The notes under the pieces are model-generated. The model made no database searches and was not told where the DNA came from. It saw nothing but the letters and a program-made list of their open reading frames with translations. Below, in pieces: positions 50,821 through 59,608 of a stretch of DNA of 64,000 nt. A program made the translations under genes and the position numbers. Numbering within the stretch: the stretch's first letter is position 1; each line of letters opens with the position of its first letter. This stretch comes from Flexivirga aerilata. GTDB lineage: Bacteria > Actinomycetota > Actinomycetes > Actinomycetales > Dermatophilaceae. The DNA lies in contig NZ_JABENB010000001.1 in NCBI RefSeq assembly GCF_013002715.1, positions 496,001 through 560,000 of the forward strand, written 5' to 3'.

Positions 50821-51591
50821 TCAGCGGTTGGCGCGGTTCTTGCGACGCATGCCGAGGAATCCAGCACCGCCGAGCAGGACGGCAGCCGCCCCGCCGGCGA
50901 ACGCGATCGGCGCGACGGGGTTGTCCGAGCCGCCGCCGGTCTGCACGCCACCCTCCGGCATGGAGTTCATCTGGCTGACCTCGAGGACACCGCAGGTGGC
51001 CGGATCGGTAGCTTCCTCAGGCAGTTTCGGGTCGAGCTCGGACTTCGAGTCACCGTCGTACTTGCCGTTGCCGTTGTAGTCGACACCGTGCTGGACCACG
51101 ACACCCTCGCCGTTGCGCAGCGACTTCGCGACCGAGTCCGAGACGGTCAGCGTGCGCTCGTAGGTCTCGTTGCCGGTCGGGAAGCGGTCGACCGCGAGGC
51201 CGCTGTTCGGCGACGAGTCACCGGTCTTGGTAAGCGACACCGCGATCATGCCGTAGCTCTTCATGCCGTCCGCGACCCGCAGGTGTCCGTCGACACCGGT
51301 GCCCTTCGCGTCGGGCGCCGGGCACTGGTTGCTGCCACCGATGTGGATGTGCTGAGCGTGCGGCGCGTTGGCGAGCAGCCCGGTCGACACCATCTTGATG
51401 CGCAGCTGGTTGCCCGTCAGCCAGGCGGTCACCGTCGAGGACGCGCCGCTGTCGTTCAGCGGGGTCGCCTTCGCCCACAAGGTGGTCGTGCCGCCGCCCT
51501 CGGCGGCGCTGGCGCTGCCCATCGACATGGCCATCGGCGCCGCGGCCAGGGCCAAGGTGGCGCCGGCGATGGCGGTTTTGCGAAGAAGCAT
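50821..51591 (-). CDS. Secreted CHRD-like surface protein with C-terminal anchor
   Basis: 256 residues from ATG 51591 with AAGGG 7 nt upstream. Signal peptide MLLRKTAIAGATLALAAAPM ends near SASA. The mature domain contains APHAQHIHIGGSNQCPAPDA, recalling the HIHxG motif of CHRD domains, and a second Cys in DPATCGVLEV. A single C-terminal membrane helix (VAPIAFAGGAAAVLLGGAGF) and basic tail RRKNRANR give the architecture of a sortase substrate, but the preceding sequence is SDNPVAP rather than LPxTG. The gene lies 13 bp upstream of the sortase on the same strand. Confidence 0.8.
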   Translation of the reverse strand: MLLRKTAIAGATLALAAAPMAMSMGSASAAEGGGTTTLWAKATPLNDSGASSTVTAWLTGNQLRIKMVSTGLLANAPHAQHIHIGGSNQCPAPDAKGTGVDGHLRVADGMKSYGMIAVSLTKTGDSSPNSGLAVDRFPTGNETYERTLTVSDSVAKSLRNGEGVVVQHGVDYNGNGKYDGDSKSELDPKLPEEATDPATCGVLEVSQMNSMPEGGVQTGGGSDNPVAPIAFAGGAAAVLLGGAGFLGMRRKNRANR

Positions 51592-51698
51592 GACGTATCC
51601 CTTCACTCGTGAAACTCGCTCGGCGGCGAGCGTGCATCAGTGGTTCGGGACCGTCCGGCAACCGGATGGGTGGCTGTGCGGAAAATGTGTGAACGGGG

Positions 51699-53519
51699 TC
51701 ACTCCACCGTGACCGACTTGGCCAGGTTGCGCGGCCGGTCGATGTCCCGGCCCAGCGCGGTCGCGAGGTGATAGGCCAGCAACTGCAGCGGGATGGTCAG
51801 CAGGATCGGGTCGAGCTCGACCTCGCTGCGCGGCACGTCGATGCGGGTCACCGGCAGGTCACCGAAGTCGACGGTGTCGTGGGTGATCGCCACGATCGTG
51901 CCGCCGCGCGCGGCGATCTCGTGGAGCGCACCGACGTTGCGCTCGGTCAGGTCGTCGTCGGGCACGATCGCCACCGTCGGCATCTGCGGCGAGATCAGCG
52001 CCAGCGGCCCGTGCTTGAGTTCGCTCGCCTGATAGGCCTCCGCGTGCTGATAGCTGATCTCCTTCAGCTTCTGCGCGCCTTCGCGGGCGACCGGGAAGCC
52101 GCGCACCCGACCGATGTAGAAGAGGTTGTCGGCGTCGACGAGCTCCTTGGCCACGACGCCGATGGCCTCCTCGGCGTCGACGATCTGCTGCAGCTGACCG
52201 GGCAGCGCCTGCAGCGCGTCGACGATGCGGGTGCCGTCGGCGTGCGACAGGTCGCGCACCCGGCCGAGAGTGACTGCCAGCAAAGCGAATCCGACGGCCA
52301 TGTGGGTCAGCGCCTTCGTCGAGCAGACGCTGATCTCAGGCCCGGCGTGCAGGTAGATGCCGCCGTCGCACTCGCGGGCGATCGACGACCCGACGACGTT
52401 GACCAGGCCGACCACGCGGCCGCCCTTGCGCTGGATCTCGCGCACCGCGAAGAGGGTGTCCGCGGTCTCGCCCGACTGGCTGACCGCGACGTACAAGGTG
52501 TCGGGTTCGATGATCGGGTTGCGGTAGCGGAACTCCGACGCCGCCTCCGCGTCGGCCGGGATGCGGGCGAGATCCTCGATCATCGCCGCGCCCATCTGGC
52601 CGACATAGTATGCCGAGCCGCAGCCGATCGCCTTGACCCGCTTGAACATTCGCAGCTCTCGCGCATCGATGCCCAGGCCGTCGAGGCGCGCGGTACCGAA
52701 GCGCGGGTCGAGGCGGCCGGTGAGCATCCGCTGCACGGAGGCCGGCTGCTCGAGCATCTCCTTGTGCATGAACGTGCCGTGCCCGTCCATCTCGAGCTCG
52801 GCGACGTCCAGCTCGATCTGCTCCGGCTGCTTGCCGGTGTCGGTCTGGTCGGCGGTGAACGTGCGGAAGCTGTCCGCGGTCACGACCGCGAGTTCGCCGT
52901 CGTCGAGGTGCACGACCGAGGAGGTATGCCGCACCAACGCCGCGGCGTCCGAGGCCACGAACATCTCGCGGTCCCCCACACCGAGGATCAGCGGCGAGCC
53001 CTGCCGCGCGACCACGATCTCGCCGGGTCGGTCGGCGTCCACCACGGCGATCGCGTAGGTGCCGGTGATCTGTCCGAGCGCGTCGATCACCTTGTCCGAC
53101 AACGATTCCGCGTCGGACGCGACGATCAGGTGCGCCAGCACCTCGGTGTCGGTGTCCGAGTGGAGGTCGACCCCGTCAGCGGTGAGCCGGCCGCGCAGGG
53201 TGGCGGCGTTGTCGATGATGCCGTTGTGCACGACCAGGATGCGCCCGGTGGCGTCGCTGTGCGGGTGGGCGTTGGCCTCGGTCGCCGGGCCGTGGGTCGC
53301 CCACCGGGTGTGACCGATGCCGACCTTGCCGGTCAGCCGTGACGGCAGCGTCGCCGTCAGGTCACGCACGCGTCCGACCGCGCGGAACACCTTCGGCCCG
53401 CGCGAGGTCAGCACTCCGATGCCGGCCGAGTCGTACCCGCGATACTCGAGCTGGGTCAGCCCTTCGATCAGCACCGGCACCGCGTTGGCGCGCCCGACAT
53501 ACCCGACGATCCCGCACAT
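51699..53519 (-). CDS. glmS: Glutamine-fructose-6-phosphate aminotransferase (isomerising)
   Basis: 606 residues with GAAGGAG upstream of ATG 53519. The N-terminal Ntn-type glutaminase has nucleophile Cys2 (MCGIVGYVGRANAVPVLIEG), GHTRWATHG and NGIIDN. Two SIS sugar-isomerase domains follow (GCGSAYYVGQMGA, VSQSGETADTLFA, SELKHGPLALI) with the C-terminal tail PRNLAKSVTVE. It makes glucosamine-6-phosphate from fructose-6-phosphate and glutamine, the first step to UDP-GlcNAc for peptidoglycan. A small conserved gene lies 32 bp upstream. No glmS ribozyme-like leader is apparent. Confidence 0.97.
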   Translation of the reverse strand: MCGIVGYVGRANAVPVLIEGLTQLEYRGYDSAGIGVLTSRGPKVFRAVGRVRDLTATLPSRLTGKVGIGHTRWATHGPATEANAHPHSDATGRILVVHNGIIDNAATLRGRLTADGVDLHSDTDTEVLAHLIVASDAESLSDKVIDALGQITGTYAIAVVDADRPGEIVVARQGSPLILGVGDREMFVASDAAALVRHTSSVVHLDDGELAVVTADSFRTFTADQTDTGKQPEQIELDVAELEMDGHGTFMHKEMLEQPASVQRMLTGRLDPRFGTARLDGLGIDARELRMFKRVKAIGCGSAYYVGQMGAAMIEDLARIPADAEAASEFRYRNPIIEPDTLYVAVSQSGETADTLFAVREIQRKGGRVVGLVNVVGSSIARECDGGIYLHAGPEISVCSTKALTHMAVGFALLAVTLGRVRDLSHADGTRIVDALQALPGQLQQIVDAEEAIGVVAKELVDADNLFYIGRVRGFPVAREGAQKLKEISYQHAEAYQASELKHGPLALISPQMPTVAIVPDDDLTERNVGALHEIAARGGTIVAITHDTVDFGDLPVTRIDVPRSEVELDPILLTIPLQLLAYHLATALGRDIDRPRNLAKSVTVE

Positions 53520-53551
53520 GTGTTGCTCCTTCTCCTCGCGGGGTCTGGCCG

Positions 53552-53824
53552 CTACCCGTAGACGATCCGCCGCAACTGGCGCGGCGAGAGCTCCGGGGCG
53601 GCGAAAGCCCGCTCGGCAAGTTCGGCAGCGATCAACGTGAAGATCTCGTCGTTGCGCTTGCCATAGGTCTGGTGGTGCGCGTGCCGCCGGCGGACGAAGT
53701 CCTCGACGGTCTCGCGGTGCCAGGCGAGCACGTCGTCGATCACCCGGGTGGCCTCGGCCGGGGACAACCCGGTCGTGGCGGCGACGCGATCGACGAGCTC
53801 TGCATCCGGCACGGGAGAGATCAT
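53552..53824 (-). CDS. Small conserved protein upstream of glmS
   Basis: 90 residues from ATG 53824. Predicted all-helical, with VDRVAATTGLSPAEATRVID followed by WHRETVEDFVRRRHAHHQTY and GKRNDEIFTLIAAELAERAF. The His-rich turn RRRHAHHQTYGKRND may bind a metal or nucleic acid. I do not recognise a named family. Same strand as glmS with a 32-bp gap and good third-position G/C, so probably co-transcribed and perhaps functionally linked. Confidence 0.75.
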   Translation of the reverse strand: MISPVPDAELVDRVAATTGLSPAEATRVIDDVLAWHRETVEDFVRRRHAHHQTYGKRNDEIFTLIAAELAERAFAAPELSPRQLRRIVYG

Positions 53825-53853
53825 GCAGCGTGATGTGAATGAAATCCAAACTT

Positions 53854-53871
53854 CTGCCCGTTTTCGGGCAG
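53854..53871. other. Hairpin in the glmS-partner/PHP intergenic region
   Basis: CTGCCCGttttCGGGCAG is a perfect 7-bp stem with a TTTT loop, 30 bp upstream of the small gene's start and about 120 bp before the PHP gene. It could be an operator or a leader structure. No other signal is seen in this 165-bp gap apart from the AGGAGG before 53990. Confidence 0.5.
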
Positions 53872-53989
53872 ATGGCGGGCCATTGAGCGCTGCATCACTT
53901 CGTCACGCAGTGTTCACCGGGCCACGGCCCCGCCCGAGGCGGCCACCGCCATACGTTGGGCGACGGATCAGCAGCTCGAGGAGGACACG

Positions 53990-55486
53990 ATGGCGCCTGG
54001 GATCAGTCGACGCACGATGCTGCGCGCGGGAGGTGCGGGAGCCGTCGTCGCGGCGTCCAACCTGCTGCCCGGCGTGGCCTTCGCCGCAGCGCCCGCCGGG
54101 AGCGGGCCGACCAGCAAGACCGTGACCGGTCACTTCGGGCCGGGCAACCCGGACTTCTACTACCTGCCGGTCGAGGTGCCGCGCGGCGTCAACCGCATCG
54201 ACGTCTCCTACACCTATGACAAACCGGCGGTGCCGGACGGCCGACACGGAAACGCTTGTGACATAGGCATGTTCGGACCAGAAGGCACCCAGATCGGCAA
54301 CCGCAAGGGCTTCCGCGGCTGGTCGGGCGGCTTCCGCAAGGAATTCTTCATCACCGCCGGCGACGCGACCCCCGGCTACCTCGCGGGTCCGATCAAGCCG
54401 GGCACCTGGCACGTCATCCTCGGGCCCTACACCGTGGCGCCGCAGGGCATGGACTACAGCGTCACGATCACGCTGTCGTATGGCGCCGCCGGCCCCTCCT
54501 TCACGGCGACGCCGGCCCCGACGAGCGCACCCCGCAGGCAGCGCGGCGCGTCCTGGTATCGCGGCGACGGCCACCTGCACACGGTGCACAGCGACGGGCG
54601 CCGCACCCCCGAGCAACTGGTCGCCGACGCCCGGACCGCCGGTCTCGACTTCGTCGTCTCGACCGAACACAACACGCCCAGTGCGCAATTGGTGTGGGGC
54701 AAGTATGCGACCGACGACCTGCTGATCCTCAACGGCGAGGAGGTGACCACCCGGTCCGGCCACTGGCCGGCGATCGGGCTGCCCGCCGACACCTGGCTCG
54801 ACTGGCGCTACCGGGCCGGCGACGGCCGGGACTTCGAGCGGTTCGTGGACCAGACCCACAAGGCCGGCGGCCTGGTCACCGCGGCCCATCCCTTCGCAAA
54901 CTGCTTCGCGTGCAGCTTCGAATTCCCTTACGAGCGAGCCGATCTCGTCGAGGTGTGGAACGGTCCGTGGTCAGCCGAGGACGACGCCGCGGTCACACAC
55001 TGGGACGGACTGCTGCGCAGCGGCACGTTCATCCCGGCGATCGGCGACTCCGACGCGCACAGTCCCGGCGACACGATCGGCCTGCCGCAGACCGTCGTCC
55101 GGGCCGACAGCCTCGAGCGACGGGCGCTGCTGCGCGGGCTCGCGGCCGGACGCTCCTACCTGGTCGCCGACCAGCACAAGACCCTCGACTTCCGCGCGGC
55201 CGCGGGCCGGTCGCGCGCCGGCATCGGCGAGACGGTCTCGTCGACCTGGGGCGACGCGGTGACCGTCACCTGCACGGCAACCGGGTTCAGCCCCGGGACC
55301 ACCCTGACCGTCTTCGACCAGCTCGGCCCGCAGACGTCGATCCCGCTGGCGTCCGGCACGGGCACGCTCACCTGGACCACCGACTCCCGCTACTCCACGT
55401 GGGCACGTGTCGAAGTGCGCCGCGCCGACCGCACGATGGAGGGAATGTCGAACCCGATCTTCGTCACCGGCAAGCCCGCCCGCTGA
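53990..55486 (+). CDS. Tat-exported CehA/McbA-type PHP metallohydrolase
   Basis: 498 residues from ATG 53990, with AGGAGG 5 nt upstream. SRRTMLRAGGAGAVVAASNL is a Tat signal. After a beta-rich N-terminal domain (residues 50-185), the PHP domain shows WYRGDGHLHTVHSDGRRTPE, STEHNT, NGEEVTT, TAAHPFA and GDSDAHS, i.e. the full metal-ligand set of CehA/McbA family hydrolases. A C-terminal beta-sandwich follows. It is likely an extracytoplasmic phosphoesterase or esterase; some relatives hydrolyse carbaryl, but that substrate is not implied here. Confidence 0.88.
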   Translation: MAPGISRRTMLRAGGAGAVVAASNLLPGVAFAAAPAGSGPTSKTVTGHFGPGNPDFYYLPVEVPRGVNRIDVSYTYDKPAVPDGRHGNACDIGMFGPEGTQIGNRKGFRGWSGGFRKEFFITAGDATPGYLAGPIKPGTWHVILGPYTVAPQGMDYSVTITLSYGAAGPSFTATPAPTSAPRRQRGASWYRGDGHLHTVHSDGRRTPEQLVADARTAGLDFVVSTEHNTPSAQLVWGKYATDDLLILNGEEVTTRSGHWPAIGLPADTWLDWRYRAGDGRDFERFVDQTHKAGGLVTAAHPFANCFACSFEFPYERADLVEVWNGPWSAEDDAAVTHWDGLLRSGTFIPAIGDSDAHSPGDTIGLPQTVVRADSLERRALLRGLAAGRSYLVADQHKTLDFRAAAGRSRAGIGETVSSTWGDAVTVTCTATGFSPGTTLTVFDQLGPQTSIPLASGTGTLTWTTDSRYSTWARVEVRRADRTMEGMSNPIFVTGKPAR

Positions 55487-55542
55487 CTCCCGGCAGCGCC
55501 CTCGTCACTGCGACGGACGGCCGCCGGACGACGGACAGCCGC

Positions 55543-55548
55543 TAGGTT
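55543..55548 (+). promoter_or_regulatory. -10 box TAGGTT, leaderless start at 55555
   Basis: TAGGTT, 6 nt (gagcac), ATG 55555; identical in layout to the one at 45495. Confidence 0.65.
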
Positions 55549-55554
55549 GAGCAC

Positions 55555-56520
55555 ATGCCAGCCAAGGGCACGTCACCGGCGACCGAGGTGAGCGCGGGCG
55601 AGCGCACGATCCGGATCTCCAACCCGGACCGGGTCTACTTCCCGGCCCGCGGCGAGACCAAGCTCGACCTCGCCAACTACTACCTGTCGGTCGGCGACGG
55701 CGTCGTGCGCGCGTTGCGCGACCGGCCGACGATGCTGCACCGCTACCCGACCGGCGTCACCGGCGAGAAGGTGCATCAGAAGCGGCTGCCCAAGGGCGCG
55801 CCGGATTGGCTGGAAACAGTCAACATTCACTTCCCGCGGTGGAACCGCACCGCCGACGAACTCTGCGTGACCGAGATCGGCAGCGTGATCTGGGCGGTGC
55901 AGATGTCGACGGTCGAGTTCCATCCGTGGAACTCGCGCCGGACCGACGTCGAGCGCCCCGACGAGTGGCGCATCGACCTCGACCCGATGCCGGAGGCGGG
56001 TTTCGACCGGGTGCGCCGCACCGCGCACGTGGCGCACGAAGTCCTCGACGAGCTCGGCATCACCGGCTACCCGAAGACCTCCGGCGGGTCGGGCCTGCAC
56101 ATCTACGTGCGCATCGAGCCGGAGTGGGGCTTCGCCGACGTACGACGAGCGGCGCTCGCCTTCGCCCGGGAGGTCGAACGCCGCTCCCCGCAGGACGTGA
56201 CGACCACCTGGTGGCGCAAGGACCGAGACCCCGCAACGGTTTTCGTCGACTACAACCAGAACGCCCGCGACCACACCATCGCGGCCGCCTACTCGGTGCG
56301 CGGCAATCCCGAGGCCACCGTGTCCACCCCGATCGACTGGTCCGAGCTCGACGACGTCGACCCGCGCGACTGCACGATCGCGACCGTGCCCGCCCGGTTC
56401 GCCGAGCGCGGCGACCTGCACGCCGGCATCGACGACCAGGCATTCCGGCTCGATCAGCTCCTGGACTGGGCCGACCGCGACGCACGCGAGGGCGCCGACG
56501 AGCCGCCCGAGCCGGACTGA
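55555..56520 (+). CDS. LigD-type polymerase domain protein (PrimPol superfamily)
   Basis: 321 residues forming only the polymerase/primase domain of the NHEJ protein LigD: ISNPDRVYFPARGETKLDLA, PTMLHRYPTGVTGEKVHQKR, IDLDPMPEAGFDRVR with the catalytic aspartates and KTSGGSGLHIYVRIEPEW. It should add ribo- or deoxynucleotides at broken DNA ends together with Ku and a ligase. No Ku, ligase or nuclease gene is adjacent, so it is a stand-alone PolDom. The 3' end overlaps the convergent GT2 gene by 67 bp. Confidence 0.9.
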   Translation: MPAKGTSPATEVSAGERTIRISNPDRVYFPARGETKLDLANYYLSVGDGVVRALRDRPTMLHRYPTGVTGEKVHQKRLPKGAPDWLETVNIHFPRWNRTADELCVTEIGSVIWAVQMSTVEFHPWNSRRTDVERPDEWRIDLDPMPEAGFDRVRRTAHVAHEVLDELGITGYPKTSGGSGLHIYVRIEPEWGFADVRRAALAFAREVERRSPQDVTTTWWRKDRDPATVFVDYNQNARDHTIAAAYSVRGNPEATVSTPIDWSELDDVDPRDCTIATVPARFAERGDLHAGIDDQAFRLDQLLDWADRDAREGADEPPEPD

Positions 56521-57311
56521 GGGAAGGCCGGAGCCGCGAGGATTCCGTTGCGTCCCAGGCGGTTTCGGACACCCGCCAGCTCGTATGCCGCAGCTCGTCG
56601 CGTCCGGCGAAGCCGCCATACGCCGCGCAGGTCGTCACATGCCGTTCGCGCGATCTGCACCCGGCTGTCCGGGTCGTCATACCAGTCGACCGGCACCTCG
56701 TGGATCCGCAAACCCGCACGTTCGGCGAGCACCAGCAGCTCGGTGTCGAAGAACCAGCTGTCGTCGACGATCAACGGCAGCAAGCAACCCGCGACGTCCG
56801 CCCGGATCGCCTTGAAACCGCACTGCGCGTCGCTGAACCGGGCGCGCAGCGCCGAGTGCACGATGAAGTTGTAGCCGCGAGAGATGACTTCGCGCTTCAG
56901 GCCGCGCACCACGTGCGACCCGTGCGCGCGGCGAGAGCCGATCGCGACGTCCGAGTGTCCGGACATCAGCGGCGCCACCAGAGGCGCGAGCGCGTCGAGA
57001 TCGGTCGACAGGTCGACGTCCAGGTAGGCCAGGATCATCGCGTCCGACGCCGACCAGGCTCGCTTCAGCGCGAGACCACGACCCTTCTGGGCCACCAGAT
57101 GCAGGTGCACACAAGGCAATTCGCGCACGAGGCGGCGGGCCACCATCGCTGTGCCGTCGGTCGATCCGCTGTCGGCGACCGTGATCCGGAACGGATAGGG
57201 GAACGTCTCGGTGAGCATGCGGTGCACGGTGCGCACACTCGCCGCGACGACCCGTTCCTCGTTGTGCACCGGGATCACCAGGTCGAGCACCGTCGTCGTC
57301 GGGGTGTTCAC
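56454..57311 (-). CDS. GT2 glycosyltransferase, dolichyl-phosphate sugar synthase-like
   Basis: 285 residues from GTG 57311, overlapping the upstream GT39 stop as GTGA. GT-A fold: TVLDLVIPVHNEERVVAASV, RITVADSGSTDGTAMVARRL, metal motif AYLDVDLSTDLDAL and GSRRAHGSHVV, then CGFKAIRADVA and DDSWFFDTELL. This is the ALG5/DPM1-like group making polyprenyl-phosphate-sugar from a nucleotide sugar on the cytoplasmic face. No C-terminal membrane helix is seen. The last 20 residues are Ser/Gly-rich and antisense to the LigD gene, so the true end may be earlier in evolution. It probably supplies the donor for the GT39 enzyme. Confidence 0.88.
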   Translation of the reverse strand: MNTPTTTVLDLVIPVHNEERVVAASVRTVHRMLTETFPYPFRITVADSGSTDGTAMVARRLVRELPCVHLHLVAQKGRGLALKRAWSASDAMILAYLDVDLSTDLDALAPLVAPLMSGHSDVAIGSRRAHGSHVVRGLKREVISRGYNFIVHSALRARFSDAQCGFKAIRADVAGCLLPLIVDDSWFFDTELLVLAERAGLRIHEVPVDWYDDPDSRVQIARTACDDLRGVWRLRRTRRAAAYELAGVRNRLGRNGILAAPAFPQSGSGGSSAPSRASRSAQSRS

Positions 57312-59398
57312 GAGCCGGCCCCTGCCCCGCCGGCGAGCGGCTGCGTGAGGTCGTAGAACGTCTGGCCGCCGATGGTGACGCTCGTGAAGTTGGCCGACAC
57401 CCAGGCGGTGATCTGCTGGGCCGCGCCCGATCCGCCGGCCTGGTCCGGGCCGTTGCCTCCGGCGAGGAAGTAGTGGATCTTGCCTTGGGCCACATAGGTT
57501 TTGAACTGCGCCAGGGTCGGCGACGGGTCGCTGCCGTTGAAGCCGCCGACCGGCATCACCGGCAGGCCGGTCCCGAGCTGCAGACCGGCGGCGTTGTTGC
57601 TGCCGATCGCCGCGGCCACCCAGGTGTAGCGTTCGGCGTCCTTCTCCAGCGCTGAGACCACGGCGGTGCTCGGGCTGTTCGCGTCGAGCAGACCGCCCAT
57701 CCCGCCGGGCGGTCGGGTGCCGGTCGGCTGCCCGCCACCCGGCTGGGTGCCGGGCCGGATGCCCGGTGGGGTGCCGGCCTGCTGGTTGCGGGCCGCGCCG
57801 GGCGGGGCTCCCGGCATACCTCCGCCAGAGCGGCCGCCGCCGAACCCACCTGCCCCGGCCGGTCCGGCCGTCGGGATCGATCCGGTGTGCGCCTCCCGCA
57901 CGGTGGTGACCGTGTATGCCGTCGGCCCGGCCAGGCCCGCCAGGATCGCGCCGGCCACCAGCAGCGGGATTGCCTTGGTGGGCAACCATTTCAGCCCGAG
58001 CAGCAGGAAGGCGGCGGCCAGGCCGACCACGAGGATCGAGACTCGCAACCAGTCGCCATAGGCAGTCGTGCGGCTGAGCAGGATGAAGGACCAGATCGCG
58101 GCAGCCGCCGTCGCCGCGGCCAGCCCGATCGATCCGACCGGCGTATGACGACGGCGCCACGCCTCGGTCGCGCCCATGCCGACGAGCGCGCCGATCGCCG
58201 GTGCGAGCGCGACCGTGTAGTACTGGTGGAAGATGCCGGCCATCAGCGAGAAGGTCAGCCCGGTGACCACCAGCCAGCCGCCCCACACCAGGTAGGCGGC
58301 CCGGCGCAGGTCGGTCCGCGGCGCACGGCCGCGCAGCCAGAGTCCGACGCCGAGCAGGATGAGTGCGGTCGGCAACAGCCAGGAGATCTGGCCCCCGACC
58401 TCGGCACCGAACATCCGGGTGAGCCCGGTCGAACCCCACTGGCCGCCGGCTCCGCCTGGTCCGCCGCCGCCGACCGAGCCGGCCTCGTTGCCGCTGATCC
58501 GGCCGAACCCGTTGTAGCCGAACGTCAGATTCCAGAACGAATTGTCTTGACTACCACCGATATACGGTCGCGCTCCGGCCGGGACGAGCTGCACGACCGC
58601 GACCCACCAGCCACCGGCGACGACCATTGCACCGGTCGCGACGAGCAGCCCGGCGATGCGCCGGCGCAGCGGTGAGTTTGCGGCGATCAGGAACGCGGCC
58701 GCGAAGAACGGCACGACCAGGAAGACCTGCAGGGTCTTGGTCAGGAAGCCGAGGCCGAGGAACACCCCGACCAGCGCCGCCCACCGCATCGATCCATGCT
58801 CGAGCGCCCGCATGGTCGCCCAGGCGCCGAGGGTCATCAAGAGGACGAGCAGGGCGTCTGGGTTGTTGAAGCGGAACATCAGCGCCGCGACCGGGGTGAG
58901 CGCGAGCGTTGCCCCAGCCAGCAGACCCGCCGCGGCGCCGAAGTGCCGTCGCACGGTCGCATAGAGCGCGCCGACGGTCGCGACTCCCATCAGCGCCTGC
59001 GGCATCAGGATCGCGAACGAATTGAGTCCGAGCACCCGCACCGACAGCGCCATGACCCAGAGGGATGCCGGTGGCTTGTCGACCGTGATCGAGTTGGCCG
59101 CGTCGGAGGAGCCGAAGAAGAAGGCCTCCCAGTTGACCGAACCCGCTTGTGCCGCAGCGGAATAGAACGAGTTTGCCCATCCGCTGGACGTGAGGTCGTA
59201 GAAGTAGAGGATGCCGGTCGCGACGAGCAGCACCAGCAACGCCGGTCGTGCCCAGCCCGGATCGTCAGGGTGTCCGTGCCACAGCCGGTGCAGCCGGCTG
59301 GTGCGGGAGCCGGTGCTGGTGCGGTGCTCAACTCCGGCGGAGTCGCCGCTGCGGGGTGTCTGATCGAAGGTCCGCAGCTGCGCGGTCACGTTGTCCAT
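57308..59398 (-). CDS. GT39-family polyprenyl-phosphate-dependent glycosyltransferase
   Basis: 696 residues from ATG 59398. ArnT/PMT-like membrane enzyme: the first helix is followed by the exported loop FYSAAAQAGSVNWEAFFFGS and ITVDKPPASLWVMALSVRVL, typical of this family, then MFRFNNPDALLVLLMTLGAW. About 12 membrane helices to residue 510. A Gly/Pro-rich linker (57690-57860) leads to a small extracytoplasmic domain (ALEKDAERYTWVAAAIGSNN, FLAGG). It transfers a sugar from a lipid carrier to an external acceptor, likely a wall polymer or protein. Coupled to the GT2 gene by a 4-nt overlap. Confidence 0.9.
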   Translation of the reverse strand: MDNVTAQLRTFDQTPRSGDSAGVEHRTSTGSRTSRLHRLWHGHPDDPGWARPALLVLLVATGILYFYDLTSSGWANSFYSAAAQAGSVNWEAFFFGSSDAANSITVDKPPASLWVMALSVRVLGLNSFAILMPQALMGVATVGALYATVRRHFGAAAGLLAGATLALTPVAALMFRFNNPDALLVLLMTLGAWATMRALEHGSMRWAALVGVFLGLGFLTKTLQVFLVVPFFAAAFLIAANSPLRRRIAGLLVATGAMVVAGGWWVAVVQLVPAGARPYIGGSQDNSFWNLTFGYNGFGRISGNEAGSVGGGGPGGAGGQWGSTGLTRMFGAEVGGQISWLLPTALILLGVGLWLRGRAPRTDLRRAAYLVWGGWLVVTGLTFSLMAGIFHQYYTVALAPAIGALVGMGATEAWRRRHTPVGSIGLAAATAAAAIWSFILLSRTTAYGDWLRVSILVVGLAAAFLLLGLKWLPTKAIPLLVAGAILAGLAGPTAYTVTTVREAHTGSIPTAGPAGAGGFGGGRSGGGMPGAPPGAARNQQAGTPPGIRPGTQPGGGQPTGTRPPGGMGGLLDANSPSTAVVSALEKDAERYTWVAAAIGSNNAAGLQLGTGLPVMPVGGFNGSDPSPTLAQFKTYVAQGKIHYFLAGGNGPDQAGGSGAAQQITAWVSANFTSVTIGGQTFYDLTQPLAGGAGAGS

Positions 59399-59486
59399 GA
59401 GTGATGAGAGTGCTCACCGACAATATGGCGGCGCTGTGGTCACGACCGGGTGCTGCCATGAGCGCCGGCGCGCCCGTCGCTCAGGC

Positions 59487-59580
59487 ACCGAGAGGCCCAC
59501 TTATCGTCGACAGGACCACTTATCCGGCCGGATCGGTGGCCGGACAAGTGGTCCACTCAGTGATAAGTGAGCCTCTCGGT
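59487..59580. terminator. 94-bp nested palindrome
   Basis: Outer arms ACCGAGAGGC-cc-ACTTATC (59487-59505) and GATAAGT-ga-GCCTCTCGGT (59562-59580). Inner arms GGACCACTTATCCGGCC (59513-59529) and GGCCGGACAAGTGGTCC (59538-59554). The word CCACTTATC occurs in both left arms, and its complement (degenerate in the inner arm) in both right arms. It lies 29 bp downstream of the NmrA-like gene stop and about 90 bp upstream of the GT39 start on the same strand, so it may terminate the former. Otherwise the 210-bp gap is empty. Confidence 0.75.
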
Positions 59581-59608
59581 GAGGGGTTGGGCGTGCGCTA
59601 GAGCTGCG

